A DNA stretch of 64,000 nt from Burkholderiales bacterium. GTDB taxonomy: Bacteria > Pseudomonadota > Gammaproteobacteria > Burkholderiales > Burkholderiaceae_C. The stretch lies in assembly GCA_021414305.1 (NCBI GenBank), contig JAIOOS010000012.1, positions 170,696 through 234,695 on the forward strand, read 5' to 3'. Both the position numbers and the translations under genes were made by a program. Shown here one piece after another: positions 8,033 to 15,837 of the stretch (within the stretch, counting starts at the first letter, position 1; each line of letters begins with the position of its first letter). Below the pieces are notes generated by a model. The model ran no database searches and had not been told where the DNA came from. It saw only the letters and a program-made list of their open reading frames with translations.

Positions 8033-8988
8033 AGAGCGAAGGCAGCAGCGGCGCGACCGCCGCGGGCTGGGCGGGCCAGCGCGAGCGCAGCAACCTGCCG
8101 GCCCTGCGCGTGATGCGCTGGATCGCCGTGGCCGCCGGGCGGCGGGCGGCGCGGCTGATGCTGCACCCGATCGCGATCTACTTCTTCCTCGCGAGCAGCG
8201 CGCCGCGCCGCCATTCGCGCGCCTACCTCGAGCGCGTGCTCGGCCGCAAGCCGGGCTGGCGCGACGTCTATCGCCATTTCCACACCTTCTGCGCGACCGT
8301 GCTCGATCGCGTCTACCTGCTGCGCGAGCAGTTCGACGAGTTCCAGTTCGAGGCCAGCGGCATCGGGGCCATCCTCGAGCCCTTCGCCCGTGGCGAGGGC
8401 GTGCTCGCCTGCGGCGCGCACCTCGGCAGCTTCGAGGCGCTGCGCATGGTCGGCCACGACAAGGGCCTGCGCGTGGCGATGATCATGTACGAGGACAACG
8501 CCCGGCTGATCAACGACACGCTGGCGGCGATCGCGCCGAACGCGAAGCTGCACACCATTGCGCTCGGCCGGCTCGACGCGATGCTGGTCCTGCGCCGCTG
8601 GCTCGACGAAGGCGGCGTCGGCGGCATGCTCGCCGACCGCACCCTGCCCGGCAACAACCCGCAGCGCTCGAAGACCGTGGTCCTGCCGTTCCTCGGCGCG
8701 CCGGCGCGCTTCGCCGACGGACCCTTCCGCCTGGCGGCCCTGCTGCGCAGGCGGGTCGTGTTCATGGCCGGCCTCTACCGCGGCGGCAATCGCTACGACC
8801 TGCGCTTCGGCGAGCTCGCCGATTTCTCGACCGCGGCCTCGGCCGAGGAGCGCGACGCGGCGATCGGCGCCGCCCTCCAGCGCTACGTGACGACGCTCGA
8901 GGAGCTCTGCCGTGCCGCGCCGTACAACTGGTTCAACTTCTTCGATTTCTGGGCCGATGCCGATGCCGAAGCGAACCCGCGTGCCTGA
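8029..8988 (+). CDS. LpxL/HtrB-like lysophospholipid acyltransferase
   Basis: A 319-residue membrane-associated acyltransferase. CGAHLGSFEALRMV carries the H-x4-E acyltransferase motif of the LpxL/HtrB family, and MLADRTLPGNNPQR and FLGAPARFADGPFRLAA match later conserved blocks. A hydrophobic N-terminal segment (LMLHPIAIYFFLAS) probably anchors it to the inner membrane. In polyene clusters such enzymes are thought to attach the polyene chain to a lipid or sugar-lipid anchor. GTG is taken as the start because it overlaps the preceding stop as GTGA, the operon's usual junction, and no in-frame ATG lies nearby. Confidence 0.87.
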   Translation: MKSEGSSGATAAGWAGQRERSNLPALRVMRWIAVAAGRRAARLMLHPIAIYFFLASSAPRRHSRAYLERVLGRKPGWRDVYRHFHTFCATVLDRVYLLREQFDEFQFEASGIGAILEPFARGEGVLACGAHLGSFEALRMVGHDKGLRVAMIMYEDNARLINDTLAAIAPNAKLHTIALGRLDAMLVLRRWLDEGGVGGMLADRTLPGNNPQRSKTVVLPFLGAPARFADGPFRLAALLRRRVVFMAGLYRGGNRYDLRFGELADFSTAASAEERDAAIGAALQRYVTTLEELCRAAPYNWFNFFDFWADADAEANPRA

Positions 8989-9589
8989 GCGCCGCGCCTG
9001 GCTGCGCCGCGCGGCCGCGCTGCTCGCGGGGCTGGCCGCGGCAGCGGCGACGACGACGATCGCCGCCGCCGGCTTCGACCTCGCGCAGCTCACGGCGCAG
9101 CTCGCGCGCGTGAAGTCCGGGGAAGCGACCTTCACCGAGAAGCGCCGAGTCGAGATGCTCGACCGCACCCTGGAATCGTCGGGCCGGCTGGTGTTCCGCG
9201 CACCCGACACCTTCATCCGCGAGACCCTGAAGCCGCGGCGCGAGAAGCTCGAGGTCTCGGGCAACGTGCTGACCATGAGCCTGGGCGATCGCAGCCGGAC
9301 GCTGCAGCTCGACAGCGCCCCGGAAGCCGCGGTCATCGTCGAGGCGGTGCGCGGCACGCTCACCGGCAACCGCGAGGCGCTGGAGCGGCTGTTCGAGTGC
9401 GCGCTGTCGGGCAGCGCCGAGCGCTGGTCGCTCGATCTGGTGCCGCGCGACCTGCGCCTGCGCGGCCAGGTCGCCTCGGTCCGCGTAAGCGGCCGCGGCG
9501 CCGTCGTCCGCGAGGTGCAGGTGCTGCTCGCCGACGGCGACCGCTCGACGATGACGATCGAGCCGCTGCCCGCGAGCGCCGCGCCGTGA
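8963..9589 (+). CDS. LolA-like outer membrane lipoprotein carrier protein
   Basis: About 208 residues with a Sec-type signal peptide (WLRRAAALLAGLAAAAATTT) and a LolA/LolB-like body: LARVKSGEATFTEKRRVEML, GRLVFRAPDTFIRETLKP and EKLEVSGNVLTMSLGD. These resemble the incomplete beta-barrel of LolA. The housekeeping lolA is elsewhere (27488), so this copy is pathway-specific; APE clusters regularly include one next to an MMPL exporter. The start is uncertain: ATGs at 8957 and 8963 and a GTG at 8981 are all in frame and all overlap the acyltransferase 3' end. I chose 8963. Confidence 0.82.
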   Translation: MPKRTRVPERRAWLRRAAALLAGLAAAAATTTIAAAGFDLAQLTAQLARVKSGEATFTEKRRVEMLDRTLESSGRLVFRAPDTFIRETLKPRREKLEVSGNVLTMSLGDRSRTLQLDSAPEAAVIVEAVRGTLTGNREALERLFECALSGSAERWSLDLVPRDLRLRGQVASVRVSGRGAVVREVQVLLADGDRSTMTIEPLPASAAP

Positions 9590-9596
9590 GCGTGCC

Positions 9597-12032
9597 GTGA
9601 CGACAGCGACTGCTCGCCGCCCGGCGCGTGCCGGCCTCGTCGCCCTGGCGGTCTGGATCCTCGCCATGGCGGTCGCGGTCGCGCTGGCGATCCGTGCGCA
9701 CTACGTCGCCGACCTGTCCGCGTTCCTGCCCTCGGCGCCGACGCCCGAGCAGGCGGTCCTGCTCGACCAGCTGAAGAGCGGCAGCGCCTCGCGCCTGATC
9801 CTGGTCGGCATCGAAGGCGGCGACGCCGCGACGCGCAGCGCGGCCTCGCGGCGGCTCGGCGCGGCGCTGCGGGCGACGCCGCATTTCGCTTCGGTCGACA
9901 ACGGCGACACCGCCCCCTGGCAGGACGCCGGCCGCTTCGTCTTCGCCCATCGCTACGCGCTCAGCCCCGCGGTCGACGCGGCGCGCTTCGAGGTCGAGGG
10001 CCTGCGCGCGGCGATCGACGACACGCTGTCGCTGCTCGGCACGCCGGCGGGCGCGCTGGTCAAGCCGATCCTGCTGCGCGACCCGACCGGCGAGACCGTG
10101 CGCATCGTCGAGGCGCTGACCCCGGCGCAGGCGCCGCGGATCGACGGCGGGGTCTGGGTCTCGCGCACCGAGCCGCGCGCGGTGCTGGTGCTGACGACGC
10201 GCGCCGACGGCGCCGACCTCGACGGCCAGCAGGGCGCGCTGAACTCGGTGCGCAACGCCTTCCTGCAGCAATCGCAGCGTGCCGACGCGAACGTCGAGGC
10301 CGAGGCGACGCTCCGGCTCGTGCTGTCGGGTCCGGGCAGCTTCGGCGTCGCCGCGCGCGAGCGGATCAAGAGCGAGGTCGAACGCCTCGCGATCTGGGGC
10401 ACGGCCACGATGGTCGTGCTGCTCTGGATCGCCTTCGCTTCGCTGCGCTCGCTTGCCGTGGCGCTGCTGCCGGTGGCGACCGGCGTGCTCGCCGGCATCG
10501 CCGCGGTCTCGCTCGGCTTCGGCCAGGTGCACGGCATGACGCTCGGCTTCGGCACCACGCTGATCGGCGAAGCGGTCGACTACGCGATCTACTACCTGAT
10601 CCAGGCGCGCACGCCGGCCGCTGCCGCCGCGGCGACGGGTGAAGGCGGGCACGCGACGCGCTGGCTGCGCGAGAGCTGGCCGACGGTGCGGCTCGGCCTC
10701 TTCACTTCGCTGATCGGTTTCGCCGCGCTCGTCTTCGCCGGCTTTCCCGGCCTCGCCCAGCTCGGCGTGTTCTCGATCGCCGGCCTCGCCGCCGCGGCGG
10801 CGACGACGCGCTTCGTCTTTCCCGTGATCGCGCCCGACGGCGCACCCGGCGGCGGGCTGCGCGACCAGCTCGGCCGCTTCATGCGCCGCGCCGCCAGGGC
10901 TCTGCCGCGCGTGCGCTGGGCGATCGTCGCCCTCGCGGCGCTGGCGGTGGTCGCGCTGGTCGTGCTGCCGACGCCGTGGCGCGGCCAGCTCTCCGACCTC
11001 AGCCCGATCGACGCCGACGACCTCGCCCGCGACGCCGCGCTGCGCGCCGACGTCGGCGCGCCCGACGCCGGCACCCTGGTGGCCGTGTCCGCGGCCGACG
11101 AGGCGGGCGCGCTGGCCGCGGCCGAGGCGGTCGGTGCGCGCCTCGATGCGCTGGTGAAGGAAGGCGCGCTGCAGGGCTATGCGTCGCCGGCGCGCTTCCT
11201 GCCCAGCCCGGCCACGCAGCGGGCGCGGCTTGCCGCCCTGCCCGACGCGGCGACGCTCTCAGCCCGGCTGGCGCAGGCGACCGAGGGCGGCCCGCTGCCG
11301 GCGGCGCGCCTGGCAGGCTTCGTCGACGAGGTTCGGGCCGCGCGCCAGGGCGCGCCCTTCGACCGCCGCGCGATCGAGGGCACGCCGCTCGCCGCCGCGG
11401 TCGACGCGCTGCTGCTGCAGGGCGATGCGAACCGGCCGTGGCGCGCCCTGCTCAGCCTGCAGGCGGCCGAGAGCAAGCCGCTCGACGCCGCGCGCATCCG
11501 CGGCGCGATCGCCGGCGTGCCCGGAGCCCAGCTCGTCGCCATCAAGCCCGAGCTCGACGCGCTCTACGCCCGCTACCTCCGGCAGGCCGAGTGGCAGGCG
11601 GCGCTCGGCGCGGCCGCGGTGGTGGCGCTGCTCGCGCTCGCCCTGCGCAGCGCGCGCCGCCTCGTCGTCGTGCTGCTGCCGATCGCTGCGGCCTGCGCGG
11701 TCGTCCTCGCCGCCTTGACGGCGAGCGGCGCGGCGCTCGGCATCCTGCACCTGGTCGGGCTGCTGCTCACGGTCGCGATCGGCTCGAACTACGCGCTCTT
11801 CTTCGACCACCTGCGCCGTGCCGACGCGGTCGACGAGGACACGCTCGCGTCGCTGCTGCTCGCCAACCTGACGACGGTGGTCTCGTTCGGCCTGCTCGCC
11901 AGCTCGCAGATTCCGGTGCTGCAGGCCGTCGGCGCGGTGGTCGCCCCGGGCGCCCTGCTCTGCCTCGTGTTCTCGGCCTCCTTCATCGGCCGCCCGGAAG
12001 GCGCCGGTACGCATGGGAAAATCGCCGCATGA
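9597..12032 (+). CDS. MMPL/RND-superfamily exporter
   Basis: An 811-residue polytopic inner-membrane transporter with the duplicated layout of RND/MMPL proteins: one TM near residue 15-35, a large periplasmic loop, a block of helices around 265-425, then a second TM at about 440-460, a second loop and a last helix block (about 670-800). HGMTLGFGTTLIGEAVDYAIYY is the family's conserved TM4-like segment. It should move the lipid-linked polyene, or its carrier, to the outer leaflet for the neighbouring LolA-like protein. It starts at GTG 9597, seven bases after the previous stop, and its stop overlaps the next ATG. Confidence 0.92.
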   Translation: MTTATARRPARAGLVALAVWILAMAVAVALAIRAHYVADLSAFLPSAPTPEQAVLLDQLKSGSASRLILVGIEGGDAATRSAASRRLGAALRATPHFASVDNGDTAPWQDAGRFVFAHRYALSPAVDAARFEVEGLRAAIDDTLSLLGTPAGALVKPILLRDPTGETVRIVEALTPAQAPRIDGGVWVSRTEPRAVLVLTTRADGADLDGQQGALNSVRNAFLQQSQRADANVEAEATLRLVLSGPGSFGVAARERIKSEVERLAIWGTATMVVLLWIAFASLRSLAVALLPVATGVLAGIAAVSLGFGQVHGMTLGFGTTLIGEAVDYAIYYLIQARTPAAAAAATGEGGHATRWLRESWPTVRLGLFTSLIGFAALVFAGFPGLAQLGVFSIAGLAAAAATTRFVFPVIAPDGAPGGGLRDQLGRFMRRAARALPRVRWAIVALAALAVVALVVLPTPWRGQLSDLSPIDADDLARDAALRADVGAPDAGTLVAVSAADEAGALAAAEAVGARLDALVKEGALQGYASPARFLPSPATQRARLAALPDAATLSARLAQATEGGPLPAARLAGFVDEVRAARQGAPFDRRAIEGTPLAAAVDALLLQGDANRPWRALLSLQAAESKPLDAARIRGAIAGVPGAQLVAIKPELDALYARYLRQAEWQAALGAAAVVALLALALRSARRLVVVLLPIAAACAVVLAALTASGAALGILHLVGLLLTVAIGSNYALFFDHLRRADAVDEDTLASLLLANLTTVVSFGLLASSQIPVLQAVGAVVAPGALLCLVFSASFIGRPEGAGTHGKIAA

Positions 12033-12862
12033 CGCTGCCCGCGTACGTGAAGGCCAGTGCCGCCGTCCACGCCGCCGCCGGCGCTGCGGCGCTGCTCGTG
12101 CCTGCCGCCTGGCCCTGGGCGCTCGGCACCGTCGCCGCGAATCATCTCGTGCTCACCGGCGCGGGCCTCTGGCCGCGCTCGACCTGGCTCGGCCGCAACT
12201 GGTCGCGCCTGCCCGAGGCGGCGACGGCGCGCGGCGAGATCGCGATCACGATCGACGACGGTCCCGATCCCGAGGTCACGCCGGCGGTGCTCGACCTGCT
12301 CGACGCGCATGCGGTGCGCGCGACCTTCTTCGCCATCGCCTCGCGCGCCGCCTTGCATCCGCAGCTCTGCCGCGAGATCGTGCGCCGCGGCCACAGCGTG
12401 CAGAACCACAGCGACCGCCATTCGCACGCCTTCTCCCTGCTCGGGCCGCGCGGCCTGGCGCGCGAGATCGGCGCGGCGCAGGCGCGGCTCACCGATCTCG
12501 CCGGCACGCCGCCACGCTATTTCCGCGCCCCCGCGGGCCTGCGCAATCCGTTCCTCGCACCGGTGCTGGACCGGCTGGGCCTGGAACTGGTGAGCTGGAC
12601 CCGGCGCGGCTACGACACCGTGCGGCGCGAGCCCGCGGACGTGCTGGCCCGGCTCGGCAAGGGGCTGGCGGCCGGCGACATCCTGCTCATGCACGACGGC
12701 AACGCTGCACGCACCGCTGCCGGACAGCCCGTGCTGCTGAGCGTCCTGCCGACGCTGCTCGAGCGCGCCGCCGCCGCCGGCTTGCGCGCCGTGACCCTGC
12801 CCGAGGCCTTGCCCGCGGCGAACCACGCGCCGGTCGGCGCGATGGCGACGGCGTCGCCATGA
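12029..12862 (+). CDS. Membrane-anchored polysaccharide deacetylase (NodB fold)
   Basis: A 277-residue carbohydrate esterase family 4 protein. The NodB motifs are ITIDDGPDPEVT (D76, D77) and QNHSDRHSHAF (H127-x3-H131), which together form the metal triad and base; RAPAGLRNP and ILLMHDGN are later conserved motifs. Two N-terminal hydrophobic segments (residues 8-30 and 32-48) precede the catalytic domain. It is embedded in the operon by ATGA overlaps on both sides, so it belongs to the polyene pathway or to its glycan carrier. Its substrate may be an N-acetylated sugar on the lipid anchor; that is inference. Confidence 0.88.
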   Translation: MTLPAYVKASAAVHAAAGAAALLVPAAWPWALGTVAANHLVLTGAGLWPRSTWLGRNWSRLPEAATARGEIAITIDDGPDPEVTPAVLDLLDAHAVRATFFAIASRAALHPQLCREIVRRGHSVQNHSDRHSHAFSLLGPRGLAREIGAAQARLTDLAGTPPRYFRAPAGLRNPFLAPVLDRLGLELVSWTRRGYDTVRREPADVLARLGKGLAAGDILLMHDGNAARTAAGQPVLLSVLPTLLERAAAAGLRAVTLPEALPAANHAPVGAMATASP

Positions 12863-13602
12863 GCGCGACGCTGGCGGCGGCGGCGGCGTGGCGAACGCTG
12901 GTCGAGCGGGCGAGCGCGTCGTATCGCCCGGCGGGCCGGTTCGCGCTGCACTTCGCGCGCGGCAAGCTGAGCTGGGATCCGGTGTTCCGCCACCTGCTGG
13001 TTCACGGCCTGATCGCGCCGCGCTCGCGCGTGCTCGACATCGGCTGCGGCCAGGGCCTGCTGGCGAGTCTGCTCGAGGCCGCCGACGACGAAGCCCGGCG
13101 CGGCCGCTGGCCCGCGGGCTGGGCGCCGCCACCGCTGGAAGTTCGCCTCACCGGCATCGAGCTGAGCCAGCGCGAGGTCGCGCGCGCCCGCGACGCGCTC
13201 GGCGACAGCGCCGAGTTCGTCTGCGGCGACATGCGCAACGTCGCCTTCCCCGCCGCCGACACCGTCGTCATCCTCGACGTGCTGCATTACGTCGCGCGGC
13301 GAGAGCAGGACGAAGTGCTGGCGCGCGCCCGGGCCGCGCTCGGCAGCGGCGGCCGGCTGCTGCTGCGCGTCGGCGACGCCGCGTCGCGGCGGCGCTTCGC
13401 GACCAGCCAGTGGGTCGACCGCCTGGTGTTCCTGCTGCGCGGCTGCCGCTCGCGGCCGCAGGCCGGGCGGCCGGTGGCCGAATGGACCGCCCATCTCGTC
13501 GGCCTCGGTTTCGAGGTCGCCGGGCAACCGATGGCCCAGGGCACGCCGTTCGCGAACGTGCTCCTGATCGGCACCGTCGCGGCGCCGGGGACCACCTCCT
13601 GA
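12859..13602 (+). CDS. Class I SAM-dependent methyltransferase
   Basis: A 247-residue methyltransferase with the SAM-binding motif RVLDIGCGQGLLASLL and an acidic post-II residue in GIELSQREVA; TVVILDVLHYVARREQ is motif IV. It has no signal peptide, so it acts in the cytoplasm. Aryl polyenes are often methylated on the aromatic head group, and a cluster-borne methyltransferase is expected there; a role on the aryl ring is inferred from context only. It overlaps the deacetylase stop by four bases. Confidence 0.85.
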   Translation: MSATLAAAAAWRTLVERASASYRPAGRFALHFARGKLSWDPVFRHLLVHGLIAPRSRVLDIGCGQGLLASLLEAADDEARRGRWPAGWAPPPLEVRLTGIELSQREVARARDALGDSAEFVCGDMRNVAFPAADTVVILDVLHYVARREQDEVLARARAALGSGGRLLLRVGDAASRRRFATSQWVDRLVFLLRGCRSRPQAGRPVAEWTAHLVGLGFEVAGQPMAQGTPFANVLLIGTVAAPGTTS

Positions 13603-13610
13603 AGCCCGCC

Positions 13611-14063
13611 GTGCTCGACCACGCGGGGATCGAAGCGCGGGTGCCGCACCGCGGCGCGATGTGCCTGCTCGATCGCCTGGTCGCCTGGGATCCGGAGCGG
13701 ATCGAATGCGTCGCCACCGGCCATCGCGATCCGGCCCATCCCTTGCGCAGCCGAAGCGGCCTGATGGCCGCCACCGCGATCGAGTACGCCGCCCAGGCGG
13801 CCGCGCTGCACGGCGGATTGCTGGCCGAGGCCGCGGGCGCGCACGCGCAGCCCGGCTACCTGGCGAGCGCGCGCGACGTGCGGCTGAGCGCCTGGCGGCT
13901 CGACGACCTTGCCGACGCTGCGCTCGACGAGCTGCGCATCGTCGCCGAGCGCCAGGCGGGCGATGCCGCGCGCCTGCTCTATACGTTTCGCATCGAGCAC
14001 GGCGGACGCGAAGTCGCCTCCGGGCGGCTCGCCGTCGTTCTCGATGCAGGAGTCAATTCATAA
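13611..14063 (+). CDS. Hotdog-fold 3-hydroxyacyl-ACP dehydratase (APE type)
   Basis: A 150-residue hotdog protein whose N-terminal VPHRGAMCLLDRLVAWD block, with the presumed catalytic histidine at H13, is characteristic of the dehydratase placed just before the FabG-type reductase in APE clusters. AIEYAAQAAALHGG is the conserved central helix. No ATG is available: GTG 13611, eight bases after the methyltransferase stop, is the best start, while a CTG at 13599 overlapping that stop is the alternative. Its TAA overlaps the presumed ATA start of the next gene. Confidence 0.85.
   Translation: MLDHAGIEARVPHRGAMCLLDRLVAWDPERIECVATGHRDPAHPLRSRSGLMAATAIEYAAQAAALHGGLLAEAAGAHAQPGYLASARDVRLSAWRLDDLADAALDELRIVAERQAGDAARLLYTFRIEHGGREVASGRLAVVLDAGVNS
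14048..14052 (+). promoter_or_regulatory. Shine-Dalgarno AGGAG selecting an ATA start
   Basis: AGGAG is followed by seven bases and then ATA at 14060, the spacing expected for a working start. It lies within the last codons of the dehydratase gene. No ATG, GTG or TTG exists in the ketoreductase frame nearby, so this site is what defines that gene's start. Confidence 0.6.
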
Positions 14064-14797
14064 ACACCGAACCCACGCTCGGCCGGCGCGCCCTCGTCAC
14101 CGGCGCCAGCGGCGGCATCGGCAGGGCGATCGCCGAGCGGCTGGCGCGCGACGGCGCGCATGTCATCGTCCACGCCAATTCGCGCCTCGAGACGGCGCAG
14201 AAGATCGCCGGGCAGATCGTCGCCGCCGGCGGCAGCGCCGAGGCGATCGCCTTCGACGTGACCGATCGCGAGGCGGCGCGTGCGGCCTGCGAGCGCCTGG
14301 CCGCCGCCGGCGCGATCCAGATCGTCGTCAACAACGCCGGCGTGCACGACGACGCCGCCTTCCCGGCGCTGCGCGAGGCGCAGTGGCAGCGCGTGATCGA
14401 CGTCTCGCTCAACGGCTTCTTCAATGTCACCCAGGCGCTGGTGATGCCGATGATCCGCACCCGCTGGGGCCGGATCGTCAACCTCTCGTCGGTGGCGGCG
14501 ATCGCCGGCAATCGCGGCCAGGTCAACTACGCCGCGGCCAAGGGCGCGATCAACAGCGCGACCAAGGCGCTGGCGCTCGAGCTCGCGAGCCGCGGCATCA
14601 CCGTCAACGCGGTCGCGCCCGGCCTGATCGCCGCCGGCATGGCGGACAAGATCGATCCGGCACTGATCGAGAAGATCGTGCCGATGAAACGCGCGGGAAG
14701 CGCCGCCGAAGTGGCGGCGCTGGTGGCCTTTCTCGCCTCCGACGAGGCCGGCTACATCAGCGGCCAGGTGGTCTCGATCAACGGCGCGATGATCTAG
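14060..14797 (+). CDS. FabG-like 3-oxoacyl-ACP reductase
   Basis: A 245-residue classical short-chain dehydrogenase. RALVTGASGGIGRAIAERL is the NADP-binding loop, VNNAGVHDD the NNAG motif, VNLSSVAAIAGN holds the catalytic serine and VNYAAAKGAINS the Y-x3-K pair. It would reduce the beta-keto group in each polyene extension round, and its place straight after an APE-type dehydratase is typical. The start is odd: the only well-spaced site is ATA 14060 behind AGGAG, overlapping the previous TAA. All other junctions in the operon use ATG or GTG, so either this is a true non-standard start or one base (G to A) differs. The ketosynthase gene that normally follows is absent. Confidence 0.88.
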   Translation: MNTEPTLGRRALVTGASGGIGRAIAERLARDGAHVIVHANSRLETAQKIAGQIVAAGGSAEAIAFDVTDREAARAACERLAAAGAIQIVVNNAGVHDDAAFPALREAQWQRVIDVSLNGFFNVTQALVMPMIRTRWGRIVNLSSVAAIAGNRGQVNYAAAKGAINSATKALALELASRGITVNAVAPGLIAAGMADKIDPALIEKIVPMKRAGSAAEVAALVAFLASDEAGYISGQVVSINGAMI

Positions 14798-14813
14798 CTG
14801 GCGCTCCGCAGCG

Positions 14814-15215
14814 CTACTTGCGCGCGCCGCCCTCGCCCGCAGGCACGAGCTCGCCCTTCTTCTTCGCTTCCATCGTCTCGGCCTTGCGCTGTTCGCGCGT
14901 CTTGGTCGGGGCACGGGCGGCATCGGCCACATCGGCCTTCTGGGTCGCTCCGGCCGGCGCCAGCTGGTGGGCCTTCGCCGCTGCGGTGGTCTCGGCCTTG
15001 CGCTCCTCGCGCGTCTTGGTCGGGCCCGACGCGGGCGCCGCCATCGGCGCCGCGCCTTCCCCGGCCGGGGTGAGCTTGCCCGCCTTGTTCGCAGCCGCGG
15101 TCTCGGCTTTTCTCTGCTCGCGCGAGACCGGGCTCGAGGCCTGGGCCGAGGCGGATTGCCAGGCCATCGTGGCGACCGTGGCCAGCGCCGCCAGCGCAAT
15201 GAATTTCGAAGCCAT
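14814..15215 (-). CDS. Secreted repeat protein with SREQRKAET/PAGEG units (copy 2)
   Basis: A 133-residue exported protein of unknown function. The signal peptide MASKFIALAALATVATMAWQSASAQA is followed by three units of the form S/T-R-E-Q/E-R-K-A-E-T-x3-A-K-x-G-x-L-x-PAGEG, separated by Ala/Pro-rich linkers. Units are about 25-30 residues and alternate a charged, probably helical, stretch with a flexible PAG turn. GGAG five bases before the ATG decides the start. It lies 112 bases downstream of a paralogue on the same strand. Similar Lys/Ala repeat proteins in Burkholderiales are often labelled TolA-like, which says little; no enzyme motif is visible. Confidence 0.75.
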   Translation of the reverse strand: MASKFIALAALATVATMAWQSASAQASSPVSREQRKAETAAANKAGKLTPAGEGAAPMAAPASGPTKTREERKAETTAAAKAHQLAPAGATQKADVADAARAPTKTREQRKAETMEAKKKGELVPAGEGGARK

Positions 15216-15676
15216 CTTCACTCCATGACATGCAACGCGGGCGATGCGCCTCGCCCGGGGAGTTTCGCCCGGAGCGAGGCTCGCCGCAAGGGGCGGCGCG
15301 ACGTTCTGCCGCGCCGCCGTGCCGGCCTTACTTGCTCGGCGCCGGGCTGCCCTGGCCGGCTGGCACGAGCTCGCCCTTCTTGCGCGCCTCGACGGTTTCC
15401 GCCTTGCGCTGCTCGCGCGTCTTGGTCGACGGCGCCGCGGCGGTCGTCGACTTCGGCGCACCGCCTTCGCCCGCTGGCGTCAGCTGGCCGGCCTTGTTCG
15501 CCGCCGCGGTCTCGGCCTTGCGCTGGGCCCGCGACGGGGACGAGCCCGGTGCGGCGGTGGCCTTCGCCACCGGCGCGCCGCCTTCTCCGGCCGGGGTGAG
15601 CTTGCCCGCCTTGTTCGCGGCCGCGGTCTCGGCCTTCCTCTGCTCGCGCGAGACCGGGCCCGAGGCCTGGGCCGAA
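15061..15676 (-). repeat. Near-identical 90-bp segments in two tandem paralogous genes
   Basis: Bases 15061-15150 and 15587-15676 are nearly identical. They encode the end of the signal peptide and the first repeat unit (QASxPVSREQRKAETAAANKAGKL) of the two neighbouring genes. A further, more diverged copy of the unit lies around 15477-15540. The pattern indicates gene duplication on top of internal repeat expansion. Confidence 0.7.
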
Positions 15677-15741
15677 GCCGACTCCCAGCACAGCGTCGCC
15701 GCGGTGGCCAGCGCCGCGACAAGAACCAATTTCGAAGCCAT
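15328..15741 (-). CDS. Secreted repeat protein with SREQRKAET/PAGEG units (copy 1)
   Basis: A 137-residue paralogue of the adjacent downstream gene, with signal peptide MASKLVLVAALATAATLCWESASAQA and three units ending in TPAGEG, TPAGEG and VPAGQG. The unit core REQRKAETAAANKAGKLTPA is repeated almost exactly between the copies. GGGAG lies five bases before the ATG. Both genes run against the polyene operon and sit between its two arms, so they may be unrelated passengers or envelope proteins that interact with the pigment; nothing in the sequence decides this. Function unknown. Confidence 0.75.
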   Translation of the reverse strand: MASKLVLVAALATAATLCWESASAQASGPVSREQRKAETAAANKAGKLTPAGEGGAPVAKATAAPGSSPSRAQRKAETAAANKAGQLTPAGEGGAPKSTTAAAPSTKTREQRKAETVEARKKGELVPAGQGSPAPSK

Positions 15742-15837
15742 CGTCACTCCCTGATCAGGATCGCGGGCAGCGTGCCGCGGCCGCGAGTTTCTCCCCACTG
15801 GGGGCCTCGCCACAATATGCCCGAAGCACAGGTGTTG

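Noticed and set aside
6280-9369. 1029-residue minus-strand ORF opposite the polyene operon
   Set aside because: Its translation is His/Arg/Ala-rich low complexity with no recognisable domain, and the opposite strand carries four clear enzymes. It is a GC-rich shadow frame.
8963-9589. The LolA-like gene as the housekeeping lolA
   Set aside because: The copy at 27488 is coupled to ftsK and carries the typical LolA blocks; this one is embedded in the polyene operon beside an MMPL exporter.
14814-15741. Repeats considered as a CRISPR array or mobile element
   Set aside because: The repeats are in frame, encode a conserved peptide unit, lack regular unique spacers and are flanked by no cas or transposase genes.
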